Of a DNA stretch of 5,919 nt, positions 1 through 5,914 are shown in pieces. The DNA is from Candidatus Poribacteria bacterium (GTDB taxonomy: Bacteria; Poribacteria; WGA-4E; GCA-2687025). Under the pieces are notes generated by a model that did no database searches, was not told where the DNA came from, and worked only from the letters and a program-made list of their open reading frames with translations. The number at the start of each line of letters is the position of its first letter. Positions within the stretch are counted from its first letter, which is position 1. The position numbers and the translations under genes are program-made. The stretch is taken from assembly GCA_002687025.1 (NCBI GenBank), contig NYZG01000052.1, positions 3,658-9,576 of the forward strand, read 5' to 3'.

Positions 1-489
1 GAAGATGCCGAGGAAGCATGGCAAGACATCTTCATGCGCGTCTGGCAGAAGATAGACCTGTGGGACCCCGAGCGCGGGAATTTCCAGTCCTGGCTAAATC
101 AGATCGCCAAGAACGCGATCATCGATATCTTCCGAAAGCGAAGCCGGGTCCGGGAAGTACTGCAGCACGGGGAGGACGAGGGCGTCGAGGAGATGCTCCA
201 TCGGTATAAAGACGATGGACCGTTGCCGGACGAACTCCTGGAGAATAAGGAGACCCGCGAACTCATTGAACAAGGCCTCGAGTTGATGACCAAGAGCAAC
301 CATCGGGTGGCTTGGACGTTCCGTCACCTCGAGGGGATGAGCATCGCGGAGATCGGCAACGCCCTCAATCAGAAGGAAAACACCGTCAAGGTGTGGATCT
401 TCCGCGGCACCCGAGAACTGAGACAGATACTGGTAAGACGGGGTTTCGACTTCGACCAGTACTCGGAGGACGGCGATGAACAGGCATGA
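1..489 (+). CDS. ECF-family RNA polymerase sigma factor, 5' end missing
   Basis: The frame is open from the first base of the window and ends in TGA, giving 162 visible residues; the real start lies upstream. Visible residues 1-48 (beginning EDAEEAWQDIFMRVWQ) match sigma-70 region 2: the acidic DAE entry, the D-x-F-x-R-V-W core-binding helix, then F-x-S-W-L-N-Q-I-A-K-N-A-I-I-D followed by a basic RKRSR run, the usual region 2.3-2.4 pattern. An acidic linker follows (about residues 50-88). Residues 90-146 form region 4 with a helix-turn-helix (GMSIAEIGNALNQ, then NTVKVWIFRGTREL) that would contact the -35 element. There is no region 1 or 3, and the size fits an ECF sigma factor of about 180-200 residues. 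The protein should direct RNA polymerase to a specific set of promoters in the cytoplasm. It overlaps the downstream FHA gene by 14 bases, implying translational coupling and a joint function. The ECF subgroup cannot be assigned by eye. Confidence 0.93.
   Translation, partial: EDAEEAWQDIFMRVWQKIDLWDPERGNFQSWLNQIAKNAIIDIFRKRSRVREVLQHGEDEGVEEMLHRYKDDGPLPDELLENKETRELIEQGLELMTKSNHRVAWTFRHLEGMSIAEIGNALNQKENTVKVWIFRGTRELRQILVRRGFDFDQYSEDGDEQA
465..469 (+). promoter_or_regulatory. Shine-Dalgarno for the FHA gene, inside the sigma gene
   Basis: A perfect GGAGG lies six bases before the ATG at 476 and sits within the last codons of the sigma factor gene. It fixes the start of the FHA protein and makes translational coupling between the two genes likely. 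Confidence 0.75.
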
Positions 490-1528
490 CGCAGATCGCG
501 ACGAATGCCGAGAGAGCGAACTCTCTGAGGCACTCGAAGCGCATACCCGGTATCGGGAGGGGAATCGCCTGACGCGCGACGAGCAGAAGGCGCTCCACAA
601 GTGGACCGGTGACGGCGAGTTCGAAGGCCTCAAAACCACGATACGCGCGGTCCGTAAGGAAACGATGCGCGGCGGCGATGAGCGCGATCCGCAGATCCAG
701 GCGAGAGTCGCGCGGCTGAAGGTAAAGACGCTCCGCAGCTTCCGCGATATGCAGCGAAGCAGCCGCATAGCCGCGAGCCCACTCCCTGCCGGGACGGACA
801 GCGAACTCGTGCAGGCGTCCTATTCCGATCGTCAGGCGGCGATGGACACGTTCCCGTCCGTGCCGAGGGCGGTCGAAGCGGTGGACATGCCTTCGCGCAC
901 GGCGCGCTCCGACAGCGTCCTCCTCTACGCCGAGGCGATGGAAGGCGACGCGATCGAGCCGCGGGAGATCGAGATCAAGCTCTGCGAGGCGGTCTTCGGA
1001 CGAGGGCATGTGGCGTTCCGCGTCGAAGGGGATGGCCAGATATCGCGGCGTCACACGCGGGTTCTCCTGCTCGACGGCGAAGTCGTCGTCACCGACCTCG
1101 GCAGCCAGAACGGAACCCTCGTCAACGGCGAGCGCATCGACGAGCCGACGCCCATAGAGATCGGCAGCGTCGTCGAGATGGGCTCCACGAGGCTGACTCT
1201 GGAGCAGGTCGAGTCCGAGACGCGTGGGTACGCCCGCGCGGTCTTCGGCTCCGCGGCCGGTGACCGGTATGTCGTGGACCTGAGCGAGGTGGTCCTCGGT
1301 CGCGGACGTAAGGCGACCGTGAGCCTGCACGACTCGAGCCGACGCCTGTCGAGGCGGCACGCCCGCCTGGATCTGTGCGACGGCAAGGTGTTCGTGACCG
1401 ATCTCGAGAGCATGAACGGCGTCATCGTGAACGCCTCCCGTATCGACGGATCGGCTCAGGTGGAGTCCGAATCGCTGGTGCAGTTCGGAGGCGCCGAGAT
1501 ACGCGTCGTCGGCATGATACGCTGCTAG
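476..1528 (+). CDS. Soluble protein with two tandem FHA domains, possible sigma-factor regulator
   Basis: This is a 350-residue protein with no signal peptide or membrane segment, so it is probably cytoplasmic. Two forkhead-associated domains fill the C-terminal half. FHA1 (about 163-245) has G175-R-G177, S190-R-R-H193, and D207 with S210-Q-N-G213 then N217-G218. FHA2 (about 262-347) has G275-R-G277, S292-R-R-H295, D309 and S312-M-N-G315. These are the conserved phosphothreonine-binding positions, and both domains appear intact, so the protein should bind Thr-phosphorylated partners. Residues 1-100 are charged and helical, with a segment (GNRLTRDEQKALHKWTGDGE, 29-48) that faintly recalls the N-terminal helices of FecR-like or other anti-sigma proteins; that likeness is a guess. 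Residues 100-160 look like a flexible linker. The start is set by GGAGG six bases upstream. The overlap with the sigma gene suggests this protein acts on, or signals through, that sigma factor. The FHA assignment is firm; the role is inferred. Confidence 0.92.
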   Translation: MNRHDADRDECRESELSEALEAHTRYREGNRLTRDEQKALHKWTGDGEFEGLKTTIRAVRKETMRGGDERDPQIQARVARLKVKTLRSFRDMQRSSRIAASPLPAGTDSELVQASYSDRQAAMDTFPSVPRAVEAVDMPSRTARSDSVLLYAEAMEGDAIEPREIEIKLCEAVFGRGHVAFRVEGDGQISRRHTRVLLLDGEVVVTDLGSQNGTLVNGERIDEPTPIEIGSVVEMGSTRLTLEQVESETRGYARAVFGSAAGDRYVVDLSEVVLGRGRKATVSLHDSSRRLSRRHARLDLCDGKVFVTDLESMNGVIVNASRIDGSAQVESESLVQFGGAEIRVVGMIRC

Positions 1529-1556
1529 ACGCGTCGTCTCTCATCGTGGACCGCGT

Positions 1557-2582
1557 GTGGTTATGACCGAGAGCGCATACAGCGCGAGCGCTTACTTCAA
1601 CGCCGCAGTCGGCGCGTACCAGCGTGGCGACTACGTCTCTTCCGCGGGGTTTTACCGCGACGGACTCGCGCTACAGCCCGAGCACACGTCGGCTTACGTG
1701 GACTACGCGAAGGTGTGCGAATACCTCGGTGACTGGGACAACGCCCTGGCCGCCTTGGACAAGGCGCTCTTCGCGGAACCCGACCATCAGGCCGCCAAGA
1801 GACGCCAGCAGCGCATCCTGGAAGAGCGCGTCGCGTTCGAGCAGCTTGCCGATGCTCTCAATACGCCCGAGGCGGAAGCGTATCAGCACAGGTTCACGGT
1901 GACGCTGGCCGAGGGAATTCCACCCGCTGCCGGCGATGTCGCCTGTCGCGCCCTATCCCACGCTTATTCCGAGTTCGAGCAGGTGTTTGGCGTGACACCG
2001 TCCTCAAGAGTTACCGTCCATCTGCTGCCCGCGACGAACCCCGCGCGGAAGGGGTGGCCGCTTTGGGCCGCCGGGTTGGCTCAGGACAACTCCGGCATCG
2101 CCATCTTCCTTCACAGCCCGACGCCGGACGCCGGCTTGCTGTGCGCCTTGCTCAGACACGAATACACGCACATCCTGGTGCACGAGATCACGCGGGGTCG
2201 CTGTCCGCACTGGCTCGACGAGGCGCTCGCCGGCGCGCTGTCGAAGCCGCTCATGCAGTGGGAGAAGGATCGCGTTCGTCAGGCGGTCGACGGGGACTGC
2301 GCTCTGTCGCTGTCCGATCTCGACATGCCCTTCGCCGAACTCCCCGGCGAGCATGTCTCACTCGCGTACCACCAATGCGCCGTTCTGGGCTGCTACCTGC
2401 TGAACACCTTCGGCGGCGAACTCGTGCAGCAGGTGCTGCGATCTCTACGGCAGGGAGACGAGGTCTCCGCAGCCATGCTCGCCACCCTCGGCTCGGACGT
2501 GGGAGACATCGAGCGACGCCTGTTCGCCCCACCCCTCGCCCCTCCGCCGGGCGCCGACCCGAACGCACGGGCAACCCAGTAG
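1557..2582 (+). CDS. TPR-containing HExxH metallopeptidase (peptidase MA-like, gluzincin type)
   Basis: This is a 341-residue protein if the GTG at 1557 is used, or 339 from the ATG at 1563; a weak GGA at 1548-1550 suits the GTG better. Residues 10-78 form two TPR-like helical pairs (AYQRGDYVSSAGFYRDGLAL, then YLGDWDNALAALDKALFAEP), normally a protein-binding platform. Residues 110-225 look like a peptidase MA-like domain. They carry the zinc motif H201-E-Y-T-H205, and E222 in HWLDEALA 17 residues beyond the second histidine is the probable third zinc ligand. The family more often has glycine after that glutamate; here it is alanine. A helical segment (268-325) follows, then a proline-rich tail. 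No signal peptide or transmembrane segment is visible, so it appears cytosolic, unlike many relatives. It begins 28 bases after the FHA gene and should be co-transcribed. The substrate is unknown; an active zinc protease is likely from the retained residues. Confidence 0.85.
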   Translation: MVMTESAYSASAYFNAAVGAYQRGDYVSSAGFYRDGLALQPEHTSAYVDYAKVCEYLGDWDNALAALDKALFAEPDHQAAKRRQQRILEERVAFEQLADALNTPEAEAYQHRFTVTLAEGIPPAAGDVACRALSHAYSEFEQVFGVTPSSRVTVHLLPATNPARKGWPLWAAGLAQDNSGIAIFLHSPTPDAGLLCALLRHEYTHILVHEITRGRCPHWLDEALAGALSKPLMQWEKDRVRQAVDGDCALSLSDLDMPFAELPGEHVSLAYHQCAVLGCYLLNTFGGELVQQVLRSLRQGDEVSAAMLATLGSDVGDIERRLFAPPLAPPPGADPNARATQ

Positions 2583-2599
2583 GCCCACGACCCAACCGC

Positions 2600-2628
2600 G
2601 TACCCGGCGCAGCCAGATGCCGGGGTAC
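2600..2628. repeat. Inverted repeat between the peptidase gene and the small downstream gene
   Basis: GTACCCGGC (2600-2608) pairs with GCCGGGGTAC (2619-2628), with one bulged G and a 10-base loop. There is no T-run after it, so it is not a standard intrinsic terminator. It lies 19 bases before the ATG at 2648 and could be an mRNA processing or attenuating hairpin, or chance in GC-rich DNA. Confidence 0.4.
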
Positions 2629-2647
2629 CCTGGACGCGACCCGAACC

Positions 2648-2863
2648 ATGAGATCCCACCAGTACGATGCCGTGGAACTGCTCCGCGAGGTAAAGGGACG
2701 CGACATGCGCGCCCGTTGCATCCGCGCGTACCCGGCGGGCGTACGTGGGCAGATATCCTACGTGGCGGATGACGACGCCTATGTGGTGGAGATTCTAGAA
2801 CGCGGCTACGCGCCGGCGCTTGTCGACGCGACCGATGCTGATCTCAATGCCGTCGCGGAGTAG
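2648..2863 (+). CDS. Small protein, 71 residues, DUF4926-like
   Basis: The protein reads as a small beta-rich fold: an N-terminal YDAVELL segment, then PAGVRGQISYV, a DDDAYVVEIL strand and a final APALVDATDADLNAV. This order (hydrophobic strand, glycine turn, aspartate-led VE strand, closing D-x-D-L) resembles the DUF4926 type of small SH3-like proteins, often found near toxin-antitoxin or stress genes. The match is by pattern memory only. The start has no clear Shine-Dalgarno and no better in-frame start is close, so translation may depend on coupling or be weak. It is 65 bases downstream of the peptidase gene on the same strand and could be the last gene of the operon. It has no signal peptide or membrane helix. 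Function is unknown. A non-coding open frame is possible but the domain-like composition argues for a real gene. Confidence 0.6.
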   Translation: MRSHQYDAVELLREVKGRDMRARCIRAYPAGVRGQISYVADDDAYVVEILERGYAPALVDATDADLNAVAE

Positions 2864-2972
2864 CGGCTCGTCGACTGAGGCGATCTCTCGGGCGAACGCC
2901 GGACGGCATCGGCCGAGACGCGGGCATGTGGGCGCCGGCATCCAACGGATAGGGCCAGCCGACAGCGAGGAA

Positions 2973-2993
2973 AGGGTGCGGCCTCCGCACTTT
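2973..2993 (+). terminator. Possible weak terminator hairpin after the operon
   Basis: A 9-pair stem (AGGGTGCGG with CCGCACTTT, including two G-T pairs) closes on a 3-base CCT loop. The T-tract is only three bases and lies within the stem, so termination would be weak. Its place, 110 bases after the last operon gene and before the next start, is right for a terminator. Confidence 0.35.
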
Positions 2994-3026
2994 ACCGCAT
3001 CCACACGGCGCAACAGGAGCCCCATG

Positions 3027-3043
3027 GGCCGGTGGCGCCGGCC
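3027..3043. repeat. Short GC-only inverted repeat before the WD40 remnant
   Basis: GGCCGG and CCGGCC are perfectly complementary around a TGGCG loop, 35 bases before the Shine-Dalgarno of the broken gene. It could fold in the leader RNA. A repeat of this size in DNA this rich in G and C may be chance. Confidence 0.25.
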
Positions 3044-3088
3044 GACGGGCCCGGGTCCCACCGCTCCCTCCGACCGGCGAGGGATTCC

Positions 3089-3257
3089 ATGAGCAGACGA
3101 CTCGTGCTCAGCGTTCTCGCCGTCTGCGTGGCGCCCATGGCCCGGGGTCGTCGCCGTCGCGCCAATCCGCACACTCCAAGGCGGCAAGCATCCCAGACCT
3201 GTGTTGTCGGTGGCGTTGTCTCCCGATGGGCGACGACTCGCCACCAGCTCTTACGAT
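3089..3257 (+). pseudogene. Frameshifted and truncated remnant of a secreted WD40-repeat protein
   Basis: The ATG at 3089 has a good GAGGG (3079-3083) five bases upstream and opens a signal peptide (MSRRLVLSVLAVCVAPMA). After about 18 residues this frame turns into an arginine-rich string with no sense. The frame shifted by one base continues with VAVAPIRTLQGG, then HPRPVLSVALSPDGRRLATS and SYD, which is the first three strands of a WD40 blade. The break falls in a CCCGGGG run (3141-3147), where one extra base would explain it; removing it joins signal peptide and blade in a single frame. WD40 likeness stops near 3257, although the frame stays open to TGA at 3378-3380, where it runs against the 3' end of the minus-strand kinase gene. 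Even with the frameshift repaired only one incomplete blade is left, while functional propellers need six to eight. A base-calling error could explain the frameshift but not the truncation. Confidence 0.72.
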
Positions 3258-3308
3258 GCTCCTCTGCCCCGAACTCCAACCCACACAGTACCCAACGCTA
3301 TCAGGCAG

Positions 3309-4643
3309 CTACACGTGGTCCTCTATCCACCGTATCACACGGCGCGGAAACCAAGGGAAGGGCAAGTGAAGCGCCATTGATACAAAGCCCAAAAGCTCGG
3401 CGCCAGCCCACAGCTTCTCCAGTTCGGACAGCGGCGCACATGCTGTCCAGACTGAAAGATACGCCGTTCTGATCCGGCTTCTGACTTCGCCTAAGTTGCG
3501 CTGGCGCAATGCCTGAGATTGGGAATCTCCAGACGGTGGGTTCAGGCGGACCCGATGCAGTAGTTCGACGATGTCGAAGAAGGGGAAACTGATACCGGCC
3601 GTGCCCCAGTCGAAGATGAGTGGCTTACCGTTGCGCTGTGCGATGTTGTAAGGCCCCAAGTCCCCGTGAACTATGGTCTGTGGGATGGGAGAGTCGGACA
3701 GCTGCTGGACGCAATCGTGCAGAATCGGCAGGTGGCGCTGTAGTGCGGATACTTCCTCCGGCTCCAGCATTTCCATGACTGGGCTGTCTCGCGCATATTC
3801 CTCCATTGCGGAAGGAAGTCGATTCAGGTCGAAGTCGAGACTGACGGTTCCCGCCAGGTCATATATCCACGCGGCCGAGTCCAGCTGCATCTGACCGTAG
3901 GCACGGGCGACCTGTACCAACATCTCCTCGTCTCGCTCTGGATCCTCGAGGGTCGCACCGAATTCCGCCGTTAGCATCCAGTGCCGGCTCGCATCGATGC
4001 TAACGGGTCTGGGTATTAGGCAGGGATAACGGGTCCCCAGGACATCGGCGACCACCGGCTCCCTGGTATTCCAAGGATCTTCAGCAGCCTTGAAATAGAA
4101 CACTTCTTGCTCTGTGTGAACGCGTAGGATGGCCGACCGTCTCTGTTCAATCTCGGTTACGGGACCATAGCCCAATCGCGGTAGTTCGCGCTCGATCCAG
4201 TCTGCCGCCTGCGCGAACCAGCCCCGACGACGCCAGGGCTTCTGCAGCGCGGGTTCGTCGCTACCTTCTGCGAGTCCGCTCAACGTCCGGCGCACCAGTC
4301 CACCGTGCTCGGACACGGCGAACGACCCCGAGGACACGGCCCCGATGTCGACCCATTCTCCCCGGGTCGGGCATCCCTCCCTTATTCCGAGAACGCACAC
4401 GACCCTGGCTCGCCGGCTCTTCGAGTCCTTCCACTCAGCGACGTGCCCCATCACATATAGGAGACAGCCGTAGACGTTCTGTAATCCCGGAAACCAGGCC
4501 CCTTCGAGCTGGTTGGGCAGGAAGGGGTCTTCTGGGTGCGTGAATGTGAATCCGGGCAATCGGTAGGCCTGCGGGCCCGGCGTAAGCCACGCCTTGGCTT
4601 CGGTTGGATGAAGCAAGATCCCTCGAACGTCTATGTCCCACAT
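3309..4643 (-). CDS. APH-fold small-molecule phosphotransferase with an extra N-terminal domain
   Basis: This is a 444-residue protein. The chosen ATG is preceded by GAGGG with a 7-base gap, and recognisable protein sequence begins there although the frame stays open further upstream. Residues 140-440 are an aminoglycoside phosphotransferase/choline-kinase-like domain. VFYFKA holds the probable ATP lysine K185, WMLTAEFGAT (222-231) is the hinge, HGDLGPYNI has the catalytic D328 with N333, and IFDWGTAG has the metal-binding D345. All key residues are present, so an active kinase is likely. Residues 1-110 (starting MWDIDVRGILLHP, with a YRLPGFTF turn) resemble a Nudix-like beta-sheet domain, but no full Nudix box is seen, so hydrolase activity is doubtful. 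The segment PWRRRGWFAQAADWIERELP links the two parts. The protein is cytoplasmic. Its substrate cannot be told from sequence: antibiotic, sugar, amino alcohol and metabolite are all possible, and a resistance role should not be assumed. It stands alone, divergent from the LamG gene, and seems less GC-rich than the operon. Confidence 0.88.
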   Translation of the reverse strand: MWDIDVRGILLHPTEAKAWLTPGPQAYRLPGFTFTHPEDPFLPNQLEGAWFPGLQNVYGCLLYVMGHVAEWKDSKSRRARVVCVLGIREGCPTRGEWVDIGAVSSGSFAVSEHGGLVRRTLSGLAEGSDEPALQKPWRRRGWFAQAADWIERELPRLGYGPVTEIEQRRSAILRVHTEQEVFYFKAAEDPWNTREPVVADVLGTRYPCLIPRPVSIDASRHWMLTAEFGATLEDPERDEEMLVQVARAYGQMQLDSAAWIYDLAGTVSLDFDLNRLPSAMEEYARDSPVMEMLEPEEVSALQRHLPILHDCVQQLSDSPIPQTIVHGDLGPYNIAQRNGKPLIFDWGTAGISFPFFDIVELLHRVRLNPPSGDSQSQALRQRNLGEVRSRIRTAYLSVWTACAPLSELEKLWAGAELLGFVSMALHLPFPWFPRRVIRWIEDHV

Positions 4644-4650
4644 GGCGGAT

Positions 4651-4655
4651 CCCTC
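4651..4655 (-). promoter_or_regulatory. Shine-Dalgarno that decides the kinase start
   Basis: GAGGG on the minus strand lies seven bases before the ATG at 4643. The open frame runs 186 codons further upstream, but that part is arginine- and cysteine-rich with no domain-like pattern, so this site picks the shorter start. Confidence 0.65.
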
Positions 4656-4915
4656 AACGACGGATTTACCTAGACACGAGCGTGGATGCAGCGCCAATCG
4701 TGCGGCACGGCGGCGGGCGCTCGGGCGCTTCCATCTCGCGTGTGCCCGCTTTACGCCGGCCCATCGCCGGTATCGTCTCGATCTGCATTGCCTGATCGAT
4801 GAGCCGTTGCGACACATTCGGCGACACCTGGCACACCACTCCCCAGCCCCTGCAAAGCCAGTGTCAATCGTGCCGTGGATGTCGAGATCGCGGCACGGAA
4901 CAGAGCTTCTCTCCG

Positions 4916-4943
4916 ACGAGACAGAATCCTGAAAGTGTCTCGT
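4916..4943. promoter_or_regulatory. Perfect inverted repeat, candidate operator
   Basis: ACGAGACA (4916-4923) and TGTCTCGT (4936-4943) are exact reverse complements, separated by 12 bases. The repeat lies in the region between two divergent genes, 124 bases before the LamG start and 273 bases before the kinase start. The centre-to-centre distance of 20 bases, about two helical turns, suits a dimeric regulator. No regulator gene is beside it. Confidence 0.33.
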
Positions 4944-5058
4944 TCGCGGCGTCTTCCGTCCACAGACTTCGGTAAAGACGCCCTGCCGTTTGCGTATTGT
5001 CTCAGCAGGTGACGAACGGCCCACCTGGTAGCTGTGACGCTGCCGAGACGAATGGGGC

Positions 5059-5062
5059 GGAG
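5059..5062 (+). promoter_or_regulatory. Shine-Dalgarno that decides the LamG start
   Basis: GGAG ends four bases before the ATG at 5067. The other in-frame candidates, a GTG at 5034, an ATG at 5052 and an ATG at 5091, have poorer upstream sequences. The gap is short but usable. Confidence 0.5.
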
Positions 5063-5066
5063 TTCC

Positions 5067-5840
5067 ATGGTGGATAGACCAGATCGGTGTATGAGCCTCG
5101 CGGCTGTTGGCTGGCTTACACTCGCGGTGGCGACGGCGCGGGCAGCGGTTGACCCAGAGGCTGCCGTCGGCGTCTGGCTCATGGACGAGGACGGGGGCCA
5201 TACAGCGACGGATTCGTCCGGCCGTGACTTCGAGGGCGTCCTACATGGCGCTGAGTGGGCGGCGGGGAAGTTTGGGTCGGCGCTCAAGTTCGACGGGGTG
5301 TCTTGGGTGAGTATCCCGGACCACCCGGATCTTGAAGTCGGCGACCAGCTCTCAATGATGGCGTGGCTCTTCGTTGAGGACATCGGGGACTGGCGGCAGC
5401 TCATCTCAAAACACGAGGAGTACCTGCTCCGCATAGACCCGCCCGGCGGGGGCAACACGATGTCGGCGTTCGTCCACGCGGCCGGAGGCTGGGAGCCACG
5501 CGCGAGCGCCAACGGTTCGAACACGGAGGAGTGGACCCACTTCGCCGCCACATATGACAGGGAGGCCGCCGGAGACACGGATCATCTCAAGGTCTACGTC
5601 AACGGCTCGCTCGCCGGTAAGAGCATGCGGCCTGGCGACATCAGCGCCGGTGGTGGCGTGGTCGAGATCGGACGGTGGGGCAGCACCGGTATCATCGACG
5701 AGGTGGCGATATTCAACGTCGCGCTGGAAGAGGCCGACATCGCGGACATCGCTGAGAATGGCTTACACGTTGAGCTTGGCGGGCTCCCCGTTAATCCGAC
5801 TGGCCGGCTTGCGATCGCATGGGCCGCACTGAAGCACTAG
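5067..5840 (+). CDS. Secreted LamG (concanavalin A-like) domain protein
   Basis: This is a 257-residue protein from the ATG at 5067. Residues 1-27 form a signal peptide: charged MVDRPDR, a hydrophobic SLAAVGWLTLAVA core and probable cleavage after ATARA. The mature part opens AVDPEAAVGVWLMDE, then DSSGRDFEGVLHGAEW, GKFGSALKFDG, SIPDHPDLEVGDQLSMMAWL, WTHFAATYD, LKVYVNGSLAG, VEIGRWG and GIIDEVAIFNVALEEADI. These are, in order, the signature strands of the LamG_3/concanavalin A-like jelly roll. A single domain fills the protein. LamG domains commonly bind glycans or surface proteins, so an extracellular or periplasmic binding role is likely, with no sign of an enzyme. The tail NPTGRLAIAWAALKH lies after the domain and resembles a conserved ending I recall from Poribacteria LamG proteins; its purpose is unknown. 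It is transcribed away from the kinase and may be followed by another gene 74 bases downstream. Confidence 0.9.
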   Translation: MVDRPDRCMSLAAVGWLTLAVATARAAVDPEAAVGVWLMDEDGGHTATDSSGRDFEGVLHGAEWAAGKFGSALKFDGVSWVSIPDHPDLEVGDQLSMMAWLFVEDIGDWRQLISKHEEYLLRIDPPGGGNTMSAFVHAAGGWEPRASANGSNTEEWTHFAATYDREAAGDTDHLKVYVNGSLAGKSMRPGDISAGGGVVEIGRWGSTGIIDEVAIFNVALEEADIADIAENGLHVELGGLPVNPTGRLAIAWAALKH

Positions 5841-5914
5841 GCTGTGTCCTCTGCCCTTCGGAGTCCGAGTCCAATCCAACTGAAAGAAGAGAAGTCCTCG
5901 ACGAAGGAATAAGC

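Larger units (their letters stand above)
4644..5066. other. Divergent intergenic region without a recognisable gene
   Basis: This stretch of 423 bases separates the minus-strand kinase from the plus-strand LamG gene and should hold both promoters. Open frames cross it on both strands, but their translations are arginine-, serine- and histidine-rich with no motif I recognise. No convincing -35/-10 pair is visible. The only clear structure is the inverted repeat at 4916-4943. Confidence 0.6.

Noticed and set aside
386..1360. Long minus-strand open frame opposite the FHA gene
   Set aside because: It is antisense to a gene with clear FHA motifs, and its translation is rich in Arg, Ala, His and Asp with no motif; long shadow frames are expected in GC-rich DNA.
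2054..2647. Long plus-strand frame leading into the small DUF4926-like gene
   Set aside because: The part before 2648 overlaps the peptidase gene in another frame and is arginine-rich with no motif; only the last 71 codons look like protein.
4665..4697. TTGGCG and TAGGTA on the minus strand as a kinase promoter
   Set aside because: The 19-base spacing is long and both boxes are poor matches; not better than chance.
4659..4795. RRIYLDTSVDAA in a plus-strand frame, like the start of a PIN-domain toxin
   Set aside because: The likeness stops after about ten residues, no later PIN acidic residues follow, and there is no ribosome site.
4751..5068. Possible 105-residue minus-strand gene starting near 5068, back to back with LamG
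   Set aside because: No Shine-Dalgarno or recognisable domain; the frame also runs open through the LamG gene, as a shadow frame would.
4644..5201. Upstream extension of the kinase frame to give a 630-residue protein
   Set aside because: The extra 186 residues are arginine- and cysteine-rich without domain pattern, overlap the start of the LamG gene on the other strand, and a good Shine-Dalgarno sits before the ATG at 4643.
5841..5914. Terminator between LamG and the next gene
   Set aside because: Only a 5-pair stem around 5858-5870 with no T-run could be found.
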